Origin: Thalassovita sp.
Lineage (GTDB): Bacteria > Pseudomonadota > Alphaproteobacteria > Rhodobacterales > Rhodobacteraceae
Reading direction: 5' to 3'
DNA length: 64,000 nucleotides
Assembly (NCBI RefSeq): GCF_963691685.1
Contig: NZ_OY829290.1
Span: 2,108,001-2,172,000 of the forward strand
Shown: piece by piece, positions 51,172 through 61,293 of the stretch
Numbering within the stretch: position 1 is the first letter of the stretch
Layout: every line of letters begins with the position of its first letter
The notes under the pieces: generated by a model
The model's database searches: none
What the model was told of the DNA's origin: nothing
Seen by the model: only the letters and a program-made list of their open reading frames with translations
Position numbers and translations under genes: made by a program

Positions 51172-52237
51172 CTCGCGTCAACTGTAAGTATTTTGTCGGC
51201 AATCTAACCTAAGATTTGTAGCGCATGCACGCCATAATTGTCGACAGTTGCAACACTCCTATTTTTTGGTTGGCCAATCTGTAGTTGGTAGCCCATCGTC
51301 GTTTGGCTGTTTCGATTAGATAGGAGCGCAAATTAGTAAAGCCTTGCCCGCTACATTGAGTTCAGACAATGCGCTCATCACGTCTCTTTCCTACGAGACA
51401 TCATTTCAATATGCACACATGCTGCATCTTATGCGTGAATGTCGTCCATCATTGAGTAAAAGGATCTAACAGAGCCCGTTCCGAGCGTAGAGGAGATATT
51501 GGCACAGCCGCAGCGACCGTACCGCTGACCTTGGGCTTCTCGATAGGCTGCGCGGTACCATGAAGGTCCGGTATCGGGAAGCCGCACTGCCGCAATGGAG
51601 ACCCTAGCCAATGACCCGTGTGGGTCGTTCGCCAAACTTTGCAAAGTCTGCTTTCTGCGCATCGCTGCCATTGGTTGACCTTAAATTTAGTCCTAGCAGC
51701 GTCACCTTTGCCATTTGGCCTTGCCCGAACTGGCTCAACGCCTTGCCAGCGTATCCGGGGAGTTCCAGCCAAAAGAGCTACTCAAAGCGTGATTGTAAAT
51801 TTTCAGGCGCTAACGCCGTAGCGGGGCGACTGTGCAGTCAAGCAGTCGAAAAATGCGACGTTTATAGGCTTTGTATAGAGAACAATTTGGCGTGTCATTG
51901 GGCTAGGCCGGGTGGGCTGTGATACCGTGTATGACAGGGAGACCCGCAACAGGTTCAGATTTGGTTAAGATGCAAGCATAACAATCCAACGCCACACGCA
52001 CCGCCAAAGGGGTGCCCCCCCCAGTCAATGGCCACCAAGCCATTGCTTTCAATAACAAACCAGCGGTGCTGTCAGGCGAAGGCGAACTCGTCTCATCCAT
52101 GCCAACAAGACTATCCTTAACAACCTAGGTGCCACTGAGAATGTCCGCAGTTGAAGTGACCACGCCAAAATGTCGGTTTTAAATGCCCATGCCATTCGAT
52201 AGAATTTGTTTACAAGATCGACTTTGTGGGGATCAAA
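51172..52237. other. Intergenic region between the nitrilase and transporter genes
   Basis: 1066 bp. It presumably holds divergent promoters for the nitrilase and the transporter operon. Frames at 51429-51772 look like an out-of-frame relic, not genes. The sequence ATGCCAACAAGACTATCCTT near 52102 resembles ATGCCAACAAGGCTGTCTTT near 57079. Confidence 0.4.
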
Positions 52238-54848
52238 ATGCAATCGATTGCGCCTGACGGTATGAACGCTATTTCACGGCATGCGATTGCGCGGCCAAAG
52301 CTCTGGTTCTGGCTGAGCGGGGGGCTTGTGGCCCTGATGCTGGCTTTGGTGCTGGCGCCCACCTTCAGCACAGGCGTGGCCCGGGCCCTGCACCCGCTGA
52401 CCATCGACACAGATCCTGAAAACATGCTGCCGGCCGAGGCTCCCGTGCGCGTGTTTCACAATGAGATGAAGGCTCTTTTTGATCTGCACGACATGATCGT
52501 GGTCGGCGTGGTCAATCCCGAGCGGGGCGTATTCACCCCCGAAACGCTGGCGGATATCGATCACCTAACAGAGGTGGCCCGCGCTGCAACCTGGCAGGAC
52601 GATGGCCTGCCGCGCGGGGCCGTGTCAGCAGAAATTATCGCCCCTGGCATGGTGGACTACGTGGCGCAAGATGGAGCGGGCGCAGTACAGTTTCGCTGGC
52701 TGATGGAGAGCCCGCCCGCGGATGCGGAAGCCGCGCTGGAGGTGGCCCGGAACGCCAAGGCGATGCCAATGCTGGACAATTCTCTGATATCAGAGGCGGG
52801 GGATGCGCTCGCGCTTTACGTTCCGATCCATCACAAGGAAGACAGCTACCTTGTGGCCAAACAGCTGCGCGCGGCGATCGATACCTTTGACAATGGCGAC
52901 ACCTATCACATCACGGGGCTGCCGATTGCACAGGATCAATTCGGCATCGAGATGTTCATCCAGATGGCGATTTCCGCTCCCGCAGCGATGATGCTGATCT
53001 ACGGCTTGATGTGGTTCTTCTTCCGGCAGTGGAATGTGATCATCGCGCCGATGGTGGTGGCCATGGTGTCGGTGCTGGTGACGATGGGCGCATTGGTGAT
53101 CACCGGCAATACGGTGCACATCATGTCTTCGATGATCCCGATCTTTATCATGCCGATAGCCGTGCTGGACGCGGTGCATTTGCTCTCGGCGTTTCATGAT
53201 ACCTACCCGCGCTACAAGGATCGCCAAAAGACGCTGGCTCATGTGCTGCAGGATCTGTGGAAGCCGATGCTGTTCACCTCTTTGACCACGGCGGTGGGCT
53301 TTGCCTCTCTGGCGATGGCAGATATCCCGCCCGTGCAGGTGTTCGGCATATTCGTGGCGTTGGGGGTGTTGCTGGCATGGCTGGCAACGATGGCTTTGGT
53401 GCCTGCCTATCTCGTGCTGATGCCCGAGCGGCACATTGAGCAGTTTTGTCGAAAGAGTGCGGTCGAGATCGAGACGACGCGCTTGACGCGGTTTTTGCAT
53501 GGGATGGGCCGGTTTGCCTATCACGGCAAGTATGTCGTGCTGGGGGGGGGCGCTGGCACTTTATGGTGTGTCCTACTACGGGATCAGCCGCATCCAGATC
53601 AACGATAACCCGGTAAAGTGGTTTCATGCTGGCCATGAAATCCGGGTGGCCGATGCGGATTTGAATGCCCGCTTCGCCGGCACCTACATGGCCTATCTGG
53701 CTTTTGACGCGGGCCCGTTTGCAGCACTTGATGCCGCCGAGGTCGAGGCCCTGCCGGAACCGGCGCGATCAGACCTGCAGGCGCGTTTGTCAGAGCCGCT
53801 CAATGATCTTTATGCGTTGGCTGAAGAGCGCATGGTCGAGGAGACCGATGATGCAAGCCACGCTGCCTGGCTGGCGGCCTTGGACCTGCTTGATGCCAAG
53901 GCAGCTGAGGCCGAGCTGTTCAAGTCGCCCGAAGTGTTGCGCTGGATTGAGGCGCTCCAGGCCCATGCCCAGGACCATCCCAATGTGGGCAAAACCAACA
54001 GCGTTAACGAGATCATCAAGACCGTTCATCGCGAATTGAACCTCGGCGAGGCAAAAGACTACCGGATCCCTGACAGCCAGAGCGCAGTTGCCCAAACCTT
54101 GCTGACCTTTGAAAGCAGCCACCGCCCCACGGATTTGTGGCACTTCGTGACGCCCGATTTCCGGCAGGCAAACCTGTGGTTCCAACTGCGCAGCGGCGAC
54201 AATGCGGACATGGTGGCCGTTTCCGAAGCGGTCGATGCATGGATCGCCGAAAACCCGCCACCTGCCGCCCTGTCCCATGACTGGTTCGGGCTGACCTATA
54301 TCAACGTCGTCTGGCAGCAGGAAATGGTGGCTGGGATGCTTACTGCCTTTCTGAGCAGTTTTGTCATCGTGCTGGCGATGATGGTGCTGCTGTTCCGCTC
54401 GGTGAGTTGGGGCATTCTGTCCATGGTGCCGCTGACATTGTCCATCGGGGTGATCTACGGACTGTTGGGGATTGTCGGGAAGGATTACGACATGCCCATT
54501 GCCGTGCTGTCTTCCCTGAGCCTGGGGCTGGCGATCGATTATGCCATTCATTTCGTTCAGCGCAGCCGCGCTCTCGAGGCCGCTACACTTAACTGGAAAG
54601 ACGCCTTGCAGGGCGTCACCGGGGAACCCGCCCGGGCGATCTATCGCAATATCATCATTGTCGGTGTTGGCTTCTTGCCGCTGCTGTTGGCCCCTCTGAC
54701 GCCCTACAACACTGTGGGCGTGTTCATATCGCTAATCCTGCTTGTATCAGGATTTGCGTCCTTGCTGATCCTGCCCGCTCTGATCACCTTGCTTCAGAGC
54801 TGGCTGTTTAACAGGCCTGCACGCGCCCGAACGGAGGCCGCTGAATGA
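52238..54848 (+). pseudogene. RND/MMPL-family transporter, frameshifted at a run of nine G
   Basis: If one G of the run at 53552-53560 is removed, one open frame of 869 residues appears. It has two halves with RND membrane segments: an N-terminal helix, GLPIAQDQFGIEMFIQMAIS with IYGLMWFFFRQWNVIIAPMV and HIMSSMIPIFIMPIAVLDAV, then a large periplasmic loop, and TYINVVWQQEMVAGMLTAFL with later AIDYAIHFVQRSRALE. RND/MMPL proteins are proton-driven exporters of lipids or hydrophobic compounds. The frame breaks where the sequence reads nine G. The start at 52238 follows GGGGA. Confidence 0.85.
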
Positions 54849-55624
54849 AGCAGATTCTCATCACACTATTCGTCTTGATGTTTGCAACGCAGTTACAGGC
54901 ACAATCTGCGCAGGACATCATGAACCGTGCCAGCGCCGCGATCTACTATCCTGGTGCCGATGTGCGCGGGGATGTCTCGATGACCATTGTCGACGATCAG
55001 GGGCGCAAGCGATCACGCTCTCTGGCACTGTTGCGGCGCAACGAGGGTGCAGCCAATGCCGATCAGCAGATGTATATCTATTTCACCCGCCCGAGCGATG
55101 TGAACCGCACGGCCTTCCTAGTTTGGAAGAACACGCGGGGGGCCGATGATCGCTGGATGTATTTGCCCGCCTTGGATCAGTTGAAGCGCATAGCGGCCAG
55201 CGACGAACGCACCAGCTTCTTTGGATCGCATTTCTTCTACGAGGATGTGTCTGGCCGGCTGCCCAACGAGGATAGGCACGAATTGGTCGAAACCAATGGC
55301 ACCTATCACGTCATGCGCAGCACACCCCGCAAGGCCGGCAAGGTCGAGTTTGCCTCCTATGTGACCTACATTGAGCGCAACTCGATGATCCCGACACGGA
55401 TGGAATTCTACAAGGCCGATGGTACCCTGTATCGCTTGATGGAGGTGCTGGCCGTAAACACCATTCAAGGGGTGCCCACGGTCACTCAGATCCGCATGAC
55501 CGACAATGATATGGGCGGCAACACCACGCTGCGCTACCGCAATGTCAGCTATGGCAATGGCTTTGACAGCGATCTGTTTTCCGAGCGCTCCCTGCGGGCC
55601 CCGCCGATGGAGCACCTACGCTGA
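54845..55624 (+). CDS. LolA-like outer-membrane lipoprotein-sorting protein
   Basis: 259 residues with a signal peptide (MKQILITLFVLMFATQLQAQ). Mature-part landmarks (IVDDQGRKRSRSLALLRRNE, YIYFTRPSDVNRTAFLVW, RWMYLPALDQLKRI) match the family often encoded next to RND transporters. It likely shuttles lipid or lipoprotein from the transporter toward the outer membrane. Its start overlaps the transporter stop (4 bp), and its end overlaps the next start by one base. Confidence 0.85.
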   Translation: MKQILITLFVLMFATQLQAQSAQDIMNRASAAIYYPGADVRGDVSMTIVDDQGRKRSRSLALLRRNEGAANADQQMYIYFTRPSDVNRTAFLVWKNTRGADDRWMYLPALDQLKRIAASDERTSFFGSHFFYEDVSGRLPNEDRHELVETNGTYHVMRSTPRKAGKVEFASYVTYIERNSMIPTRMEFYKADGTLYRLMEVLAVNTIQGVPTVTQIRMTDNDMGGNTTLRYRNVSYGNGFDSDLFSERSLRAPPMEHLR

Positions 55625-57042
55625 TGCGTGCGCTGACAGCCCTTGTTCTGATCCTTGTTGCGGCGCCCCCGGCCTTTGCTGAGATACCAGCCCTGCCGCC
55701 GGGCTTGGGCGGCCAGCCTGAGCTGCCGCCTGGCTTGTGGGGGCAACCTGAGCTGCCCCCGGGCCTTGGTGGCGCGCCGGAACTGCCGGCCGGCCTTGAT
55801 GGGGTCGACACATCTGGCCAAGTGGCAATCGAATTGGAGGAACCCAGCGCGATTTTCACGGGCTTTTTTGATCTGCGCTATGGGGCACGCACCCAAGATA
55901 ACTCCCTGATGCCGCGAGGCATCCTTGGCGAAGGGCGGCTGCATCTTGAGGCCGGTTTCGGCACAACGATCCAGACCCGGCTCGCCTTCGATGTGGTGGG
56001 CGATGCGGTTTTGCTGGGCCAGTCTCTTGATCTGAATGCGGGCACTGGTGCGCTCGACCTGCGGCAGGCCAATGTCAGCTTTAGCCCAGTTGCCTCCGTG
56101 GACGTCAAATTGGGGCGTCAGATCCTTACCTGGGGCACCGGTGATCTGCTCTTCATCAACGATCTCTTCCCAAAGGATTACGAAAGCTTCCTGGTCGGTC
56201 GGGATATCGAGTATCTCAAGGCGCCGTCTGATGCGCTTAAGCTGTCATTCTTCAACGACATCGTGAATCTCGACTTGGTCTACACGCCGCAATTTGATCC
56301 CGATCGCTATGTCGATGGGGAGCGCCTGTCGTTCTTCAGCCCCATCGCGGGCAGCCAGATAGGGAGTACGGCGATTCCGGTTGCTCTGCCCGATGACAGC
56401 TTTTCAGATGATGAGTTGGCGCTGCGCCTGTATCGCACTGTCGCGGGCTTTGAGTTGGCCGCGTATTTCTACGATGGGTTTTGGAAAAGCCCTGTTGGCT
56501 ATGACACGGCCCTGGCTGAAAACACCTTTCCGCAGCTACAGGTCATTGGCGCCAGCCTGCGCGGCCCCGTGGGCCCAGGGCTGCTGAATGTGGAGCTGGG
56601 CCATTATCACAGCAAGCAGGACCTTACGGGCTCTGATCCCAATATCCCCAACAGCCAAACCCGCTGGCTGATTGGCTACGAGATGGAGGTGGCGCGCGAA
56701 ACCACCTTGGGCCTGCAGTATTATCAGGAAATACGGGATGATCAGGCAGCCTACCTTGCCGCTTTGCCAACAGGGATGACTGCGCGGCCAGAAACCCGCG
56801 ATGTGATCACCGCGCGCCTGACCCGCAGCTTCCTTGACCAGCGGTTGACGGCCAACCTGTTCGTTGCTGGCAGCTCAAGCGACAAGGACGGGTATGTGCG
56901 CGCGGATCTTAGCTATACTGCCTCCGATGCGCTGCGCCTAAATGTAGGCATCAATCATTTCTATGGGGACAGCGAGCAGACGTTTTACGGCCAGTTTCAA
57001 GACGACAGTAACGCCTATTTCGGGCTTCACGTTGGTTTCTGA
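55624..57042 (+). CDS. Outer-membrane beta-barrel protein with Pro/Gly/Leu repeats
   Basis: 472 residues with a signal peptide (MRALTALVLILVAAPPAFAE). Right after it, four 10-residue units of the form L-P-P-G-L-x-G-x-P-E occur (DNA period 30 bp, about 55690-55800). The rest is rich in alternating strands ending with ANAYFGLHVGF-like aromatic closure (ends DSNAYFGLHVGF), typical of a porin-type barrel. As the third gene after the transporter and LolA-like protein it may form the outer-membrane exit of an export path. Confidence 0.8.
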   Translation: MRALTALVLILVAAPPAFAEIPALPPGLGGQPELPPGLWGQPELPPGLGGAPELPAGLDGVDTSGQVAIELEEPSAIFTGFFDLRYGARTQDNSLMPRGILGEGRLHLEAGFGTTIQTRLAFDVVGDAVLLGQSLDLNAGTGALDLRQANVSFSPVASVDVKLGRQILTWGTGDLLFINDLFPKDYESFLVGRDIEYLKAPSDALKLSFFNDIVNLDLVYTPQFDPDRYVDGERLSFFSPIAGSQIGSTAIPVALPDDSFSDDELALRLYRTVAGFELAAYFYDGFWKSPVGYDTALAENTFPQLQVIGASLRGPVGPGLLNVELGHYHSKQDLTGSDPNIPNSQTRWLIGYEMEVARETTLGLQYYQEIRDDQAAYLAALPTGMTARPETRDVITARLTRSFLDQRLTANLFVAGSSSDKDGYVRADLSYTASDALRLNVGINHFYGDSEQTFYGQFQDDSNAYFGLHVGF

Positions 57043-57502
57043 CCGGTGCTGTAAGACGAATTCAAACCCGTCTAAACAATGCCAACAAGGCTGTCTTTTG
57101 TGCCGTGCAAAGACACCGCCACTCAGCGAGAGCCGCGCGTCGGTTCAGTTTGAAATTGTCTCGTGAGTAAAGGTGCCGTTCATGCAGTATGTCTTCGACA
57201 TTTCGCAATGAAAGTCGAAATCGAACATACAGCATTACTAAAAGGCGGGAAATCTCAGGACTCGTTTTGAAATCGCGAAAAGGAGAGAGTTTTGTCTTTC
57301 CGTGACGCTACGAAACCGCTCTGCTCTTCAAAAACGAGGTTCCTCTGACAGGACCTGTCGCTCCGTCCGGTCAGCCTCGGGCAGGGCTTTTCTGTGTTCT
57401 GGGCCACGATTTTATGGGCGCTCCCACTTTCTACTTTCGTTCTTGTTATGTCCGGGGGAGGAAAATCGCCTAAGTGTTTGAGCAAATTATGTATTGCAAT
57501 AG
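57043..57502. other. Region between the transporter operon and attR
   Basis: About 460 bp, no supported gene. It contains CTCCCACTTTCT (57421-57432) and a following TTCTTGTT like the repeats near attL. Confidence 0.45.
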
Positions 57503-57558
57503 TTCAAAATCCCCCGCCTTTGCGGGCGTGCCGGTTCGAGTCCGGCCTTGGGTACCAT
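57503..57558 (+). repeat. attR core (56-bp direct repeat, copy 2)
   Basis: Identical to 12969-13024; carries the displaced chromosomal 3' part of tRNA-Leu without its 5' half, so it is not a functional tRNA. Confidence 0.95.
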
Positions 57559-57602
57559 ATAAACCCCTGTTTTTCCTGTCGGAAATGCAGGGGTTTATTG
57601 TT
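57559..57602 (+). terminator. Original chromosomal terminator of tRNA-Leu
   Basis: ATAAACCCCTG and CAGGGGTTTAT form an 11-bp stem around an 18-nt loop, followed by TGTTT. It stays attached to attR after integration. Confidence 0.7.
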
Positions 57603-57685
57603 TCTGGCGGGTGGTTCTCAAGATGATTGTCAGCGCTGGGAAATCACCTTAGCAAGGGAATAGAGCGCAACAAAGGGGATGGATC

Positions 57686-57868
57686 ATGCAAGCGGAACGG
57701 TTGCCGGACGGGACGATCAAGCTTTCTGGGCCGGTGTGGCATGAGATCTTTGCTGAGGAGCGGCGGCTGCCCTGGGCGCGGTGGTATCGTCAGATGCATG
57801 CCGACCATGGCGCGCCTAGCTATCTGCAAGCAGCTGAGGCGCTGGAAGCTTTGGGTGAGCCTGATTGA
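57686..57868 (+). CDS. Small hypothetical chromosomal protein
   Basis: 60 residues (begins MQAERLPDGTIKLSGPVWHE, contains WARWYRQMHADHGAP, ends ALGEPD). GGGGATGGATC before the ATG provides a ribosome site. Soluble and acidic at the end, no recognised domain. It is the first gene right of the element. Confidence 0.5.
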   Translation: MQAERLPDGTIKLSGPVWHEIFAEERRLPWARWYRQMHADHGAPSYLQAAEALEALGEPD

Positions 57869-58259
57869 TCAGCTGAGGGGTGGTGAAGGTAAGCCTTTGC
57901 GCAACGCCCCGACGAAGCCCGGATGCCGTTTTCCAAACATGGGCCAAATGATGGCCGCGCGGCGTCAAAGGGGGGCACGCCCCTCCTTTCGGGAACGCGA
58001 GGCCCCGAATCAACTCGAAATGCGGCCAGATTTGGCCTGGTTTTCGTCAAATTGATTCGAAAATCCCCCTCAGATTGGTTCTAGCCAAGGGAATAGTGTG
58101 GGGCTAATCCTTCAAATTTCGGCCTATTTACCTACAAATTGGAACCAATCGGCACAAATTTGTCATTTTGCTCGGCAAAAATTTGACGCGACCTTCCGAC
58201 AGGGCGGTGTTCACGGTCTGGAAACAGTTGTGCAACTTTTGGGTGTCACATAAGGCGAA

Positions 58260-58274
58260 TTAACCACGATTTAG
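58260..58274 (+). promoter_or_regulatory. CtrA-like site (7 of 8 conserved bases)
   Basis: TTAACCACGATTTAG, one base away from TTAA-N7-TTAA. It lies 172 bp left of the exact site. Confidence 0.4.
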
Positions 58275-58431
58275 CCGAAAAAACGCGAATTGTTCCGCAT
58301 TGCGGAATTAAAAATCGGGGAAATCTGCGGGAAATTCCCCGATCTGTGATCAATCTTCGCAGCGGATTTGACGAAATTAGACGGAATATTGGCGAGATGG
58401 CGGCCCGCATCCCTTTGTCTGGCGCAATTAC

Positions 58432-58446
58432 TTAAGTATGTATTAA
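58432..58446 (+). promoter_or_regulatory. CtrA-binding site, exact TTAA-N7-TTAA
   Basis: TTAAGTATGTATTAA, about 270 bp upstream of the RTX/Hint start. CtrA is the alphaproteobacterial master regulator that, in Rhodobacterales, controls motility and related functions. Confidence 0.55.
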
Positions 58447-58716
58447 GGAGCCCAACTGGGGGGCGACGTCTGCTGGCTGCGGGGGCGGCCAACGAAAACA
58501 CTGTTGTGCATTCGAGAGAATGTGAGGCACTGCCACTTGTGTTGATCCTGCTAGATCAATGCGAATGGGAGAACCGGTTGCGACCGTTGCGGCCGGGCGT
58601 TTGAGTTATGCCCACGCCTTTTTTGATGTCACAGCATTATTGATTTGGCTTTTGGCGCGCTTCGGGTGCGCCGCGCGCCTTGGGGTAACCCCCGCGCGAC
58701 ATGAAAGAGGGTTGAG

Positions 58717-60984
58717 ATGGCAAATTTGGTTCTCGATTGGTCCTTGTTTGGCTCCTATAATTCGGCGCTTGCCGCGTCCTCAACCGTTGATACCGGCGGT
58801 GTAGACGTTACGGTGGGGTTCACTGGCATTGATGATGGTGCAGAGGCCTTCATCATGAGTACAGACACTTACGTGGCTACGGACGATCCGTTCGATCCAA
58901 ACTCGTCCCTCAAGCTGCTGGGGAATGGCGGCGATGAGGACGGCGTGTCAGATACATCTGTCGTCACGATGGACTTCACTTCCAGCAATGAACTTTACAC
59001 AGACAATGTACAGAACGTTAGCTTTCGCTTGAACGATCTGGATGGGGGCTCTGATCCTTTCAATGCAGGTGGTAGCCATCTCGATGGCATTGAGATCATC
59101 GCCTATGATGCTGATGGCAACGAGGTTCCAGTAACTATCACGCCAGGGTCCGATATTGCAGTTGCAGGTGGCACTGCGACGGCAGCCGGAGGCAGCTGGT
59201 CAGCGACAGACGCGGAAGCCTCGGCACTGGTGCAGATCACCGGCCCGATTTCCAACATCGAAATCCGCTATTCCAATGGCGGCGACGACGAACAGCGCGT
59301 GTTCATTTCTGACGTCCATTTTGAGACCGTGGATGTTGGTGATCCGCGCGGCGAACGCGACGGGATCGTTTGGGGCACCGAAGATGATGACGTCATCGAT
59401 CTTGGGTACACCGGCGACAACGACGGTGATATGGTTGATGCCGAAGATAATATCTTCCCTGAAAATGAAGATAATGACGATGTGATCCGCGCACTTGATG
59501 GGGATGATATGGTGATTGCCGGTGAAGGCGATGACGATATCGAAGGCGGAGATGGTTCGGACACCATTTTTGGCGAAGATGGATCAGACCTGATTGTCTC
59601 TGGCCCCGGGGCGACTGATGGCGCTTTGCCAGATCTGGGATATCCGGGCATCTATCCGTCGGACGAAGATCCTGAAAATGACCGCGACTTTGTTGATGGG
59701 GGCGATGGCGCTGATACCATCATGACGGGCGACGATGCCGACACCATTTATGGCGGCGCGGGATCTGACCTGATCGACGGCGGTATCGACGCGGATGAGA
59801 TCTATGGCAACAGCGGTAGCGACACCATCATCGGCGGCGAAGGATCTGACACGATCAACTCTGGCTCCGGGAATGACCTGATTTATGGGGGGCTGTCGCC
59901 AGAATTTCCCGATGCAGTGAATATTCCTGATGCCTTTGATTTGGTGCCGAACAACGGCATGGATGTCATCAACGCCGGCTCAGGAAATGATACAGTTTTC
60001 GGCGCTGACGACGATGATGTGATCGGTGGCGGCTCAGGGAATGACTACTTGGATGGCCAGATCGACGAAGACACGATTTATGGCGGTGTCGGCAACGACA
60101 CCCTGATCGGTGGCGATGGCGCGGATGAGCTGTATGGCGGTGGCGATGCGGATACGATTTCCGGTGGCGCGGACCGCGACAGCATCGTGGGCGCTGATGC
60201 GGGTGATGTGATCGATGGTGGCTCTGAAGGCGATGACTGGGACACCCTGGATCTGTCGGACTCTGGTCGGTTCCGCTTGACTGATCTGGTGACGGACAGC
60301 GATGGCAATGGCTTTGACGGTACCGTTGAGTTCCTGGGCGATGATGGTGAGGTGACCGGGACGGCGACCTTCACCAACATCGAAGACATCGTGCCCTGCT
60401 TCACCCCCGGCAGTCTGATCGCGACGCCGAAAGGACAGCGTCGTGTTGAGGATCTGCAGGAAGGTGACAAGATCATCACCCGTGACAATGGCATCCAGGA
60501 AATTCGCTGGGTTGGCCAGAAGCGCATGAACGGCATCGATCTGGCCCGTCAGCCCAAGCTGCAGCCGGTTCTGATCCGCAAAGGTGCCCTGGGCAACGGC
60601 CTGCCGGAGCGTGACATGATGGTCAGCCCGAACCACCGGGTTCTGGTCACCAATGAGAAGGTGAACCTCTACTTCAATGAGACCGAAGTTCTGGCCTCGG
60701 CGAAGCATCTGGTGGGTCTGGACGGCATCCACAAAGTGAACGTGGTGGGCACCACCTACATTCACTTCATGTTCGATCAGCACGAAGTTGTGCTGTCGGA
60801 TGGCTCCTGGACCGAAAGCTTCCACCCGGGTGACTACACCCTGAAGGGCATCGGCCGTGACCAGCGTGATGAAATCCTGACCCTGTTCCCTGAACTGAAG
60901 GAAAAAGAAGGTCTGGACAATTATCAGGCGGCCCGCCGCTCGCTGAAGAAGCATGAGGCACAGATCCTGACCCTCAAACGCTAA
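58717..60984 (+). CDS. RTX-repeat protein with C-terminal Hint domain
   Basis: 755 residues. The first 200 form an acidic beta-sandwich-like region (MANLVLDWSLFGSYNSALAA start). RTX-type calcium-binding units of the GGxGxDxxx kind (GGDGSDTIFGEDGSD, GGEGSDTINSGSGND, GGVGNDTLIGGDGAD) occupy about 240-510. A Hint (Hedgehog/intein-like) domain starts at Cys561 (CFTPGSLIATPKGQRRVEDL) and includes VSPNHRVLV and YIHFMFDQHEVV. There is no N-terminal signal, so type I secretion is likely. GAGGG precedes the ATG at 58717. Confidence 0.9.
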   Translation: MANLVLDWSLFGSYNSALAASSTVDTGGVDVTVGFTGIDDGAEAFIMSTDTYVATDDPFDPNSSLKLLGNGGDEDGVSDTSVVTMDFTSSNELYTDNVQNVSFRLNDLDGGSDPFNAGGSHLDGIEIIAYDADGNEVPVTITPGSDIAVAGGTATAAGGSWSATDAEASALVQITGPISNIEIRYSNGGDDEQRVFISDVHFETVDVGDPRGERDGIVWGTEDDDVIDLGYTGDNDGDMVDAEDNIFPENEDNDDVIRALDGDDMVIAGEGDDDIEGGDGSDTIFGEDGSDLIVSGPGATDGALPDLGYPGIYPSDEDPENDRDFVDGGDGADTIMTGDDADTIYGGAGSDLIDGGIDADEIYGNSGSDTIIGGEGSDTINSGSGNDLIYGGLSPEFPDAVNIPDAFDLVPNNGMDVINAGSGNDTVFGADDDDVIGGGSGNDYLDGQIDEDTIYGGVGNDTLIGGDGADELYGGGDADTISGGADRDSIVGADAGDVIDGGSEGDDWDTLDLSDSGRFRLTDLVTDSDGNGFDGTVEFLGDDGEVTGTATFTNIEDIVPCFTPGSLIATPKGQRRVEDLQEGDKIITRDNGIQEIRWVGQKRMNGIDLARQPKLQPVLIRKGALGNGLPERDMMVSPNHRVLVTNEKVNLYFNETEVLASAKHLVGLDGIHKVNVVGTTYIHFMFDQHEVVLSDGSWTESFHPGDYTLKGIGRDQRDEILTLFPELKEKEGLDNYQAARRSLKKHEAQILTLKR

Positions 60985-61001
60985 CCAATTTGGTTTGCAG
61001 C

Positions 61002-61030
61002 GCGCGGCCAGCGTCACCGCTTGGCCGCGC
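61002..61030 (+). other. Hairpin after the RTX/Hint gene
   Basis: A 9-bp perfect stem (GCGCGGCCA with TGGCCGCGC) with an 11-nt loop and no T-tract, followed by a second, T-tract terminator. Confidence 0.5.
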
Positions 61031-61068
61031 CGGAAGAGGAATAGGGGGCTGTTCCTTTTCCCAAATTC

Positions 61069-61140
61069 CCGTCTCCCCAGCCTGTGTGTGATGACCTTCA
61101 GGTCGTGTTTTGGGCTGCTGGGGAGGCGGTTTTTTCGTTT
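61069..61140 (+). terminator. Rho-independent terminator of the RTX/Hint gene
   Basis: A 13-bp stem (CCGTCTCCCCAGC with GCTGGGGAGGCGG, one G-T) encloses a smaller GACCT/AGGTC hairpin and is followed by TTTTTTCGTTTTT. Confidence 0.82.
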
Positions 61141-61293
61141 TTCCCCCTGTTGACCCGGCTTTGGCCGCGCGAAGATGCAAAAGCGCCGCCAACCTGTCCA
61201 TCTTTTGCCTAAATGATTGGGTCTATTCGGCCACAATTCCAGGATCTTGCGGCTTAAATGGCGCGAGGTCCGGCCGTATTCAGAAGTATAGGC

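Larger units (their letters stand above)
12969..57558. mobile_element. tRNA-Leu-integrated prophage with cargo, about 44.5 kb
   Basis: Boundaries are the perfect 56-bp direct repeats at 12969-13024 and 57503-57558. The element encodes an integrase next to the intact tRNA, a RecT/RusA recombination set, a repressor/Cro switch, and a full siphovirus head, tail and lysis module. It also carries about 14 kb of cargo (cold-shock protein, DEAD-box helicase, RT/nuclease/nitrilase cluster, RND transporter operon). All structural genes appear intact, so the prophage may be inducible. Confidence 0.92.
57869..58716. other. Long regulatory region before the RTX/Hint gene
   Basis: 848 bp without a supported gene. 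It includes two CtrA-like sites: TTAA-N7-TTAA at 58432-58446 (exact) and TTAA-N7-TTAG at 58260-58274 (one mismatch). It is A/T-richer than its surroundings. Confidence 0.5.

Noticed and set aside
51429..51772. Two overlapping frames between nitrilase and transporter genes
   Set aside because: No ribosome site or domain; stops fall where homologous-looking segments would continue, so they read as relic sequence.
57503..57558. Second tRNA-Leu
   Set aside because: Only the 3' part (anticodon loop onward) is present; it is the attR remnant.
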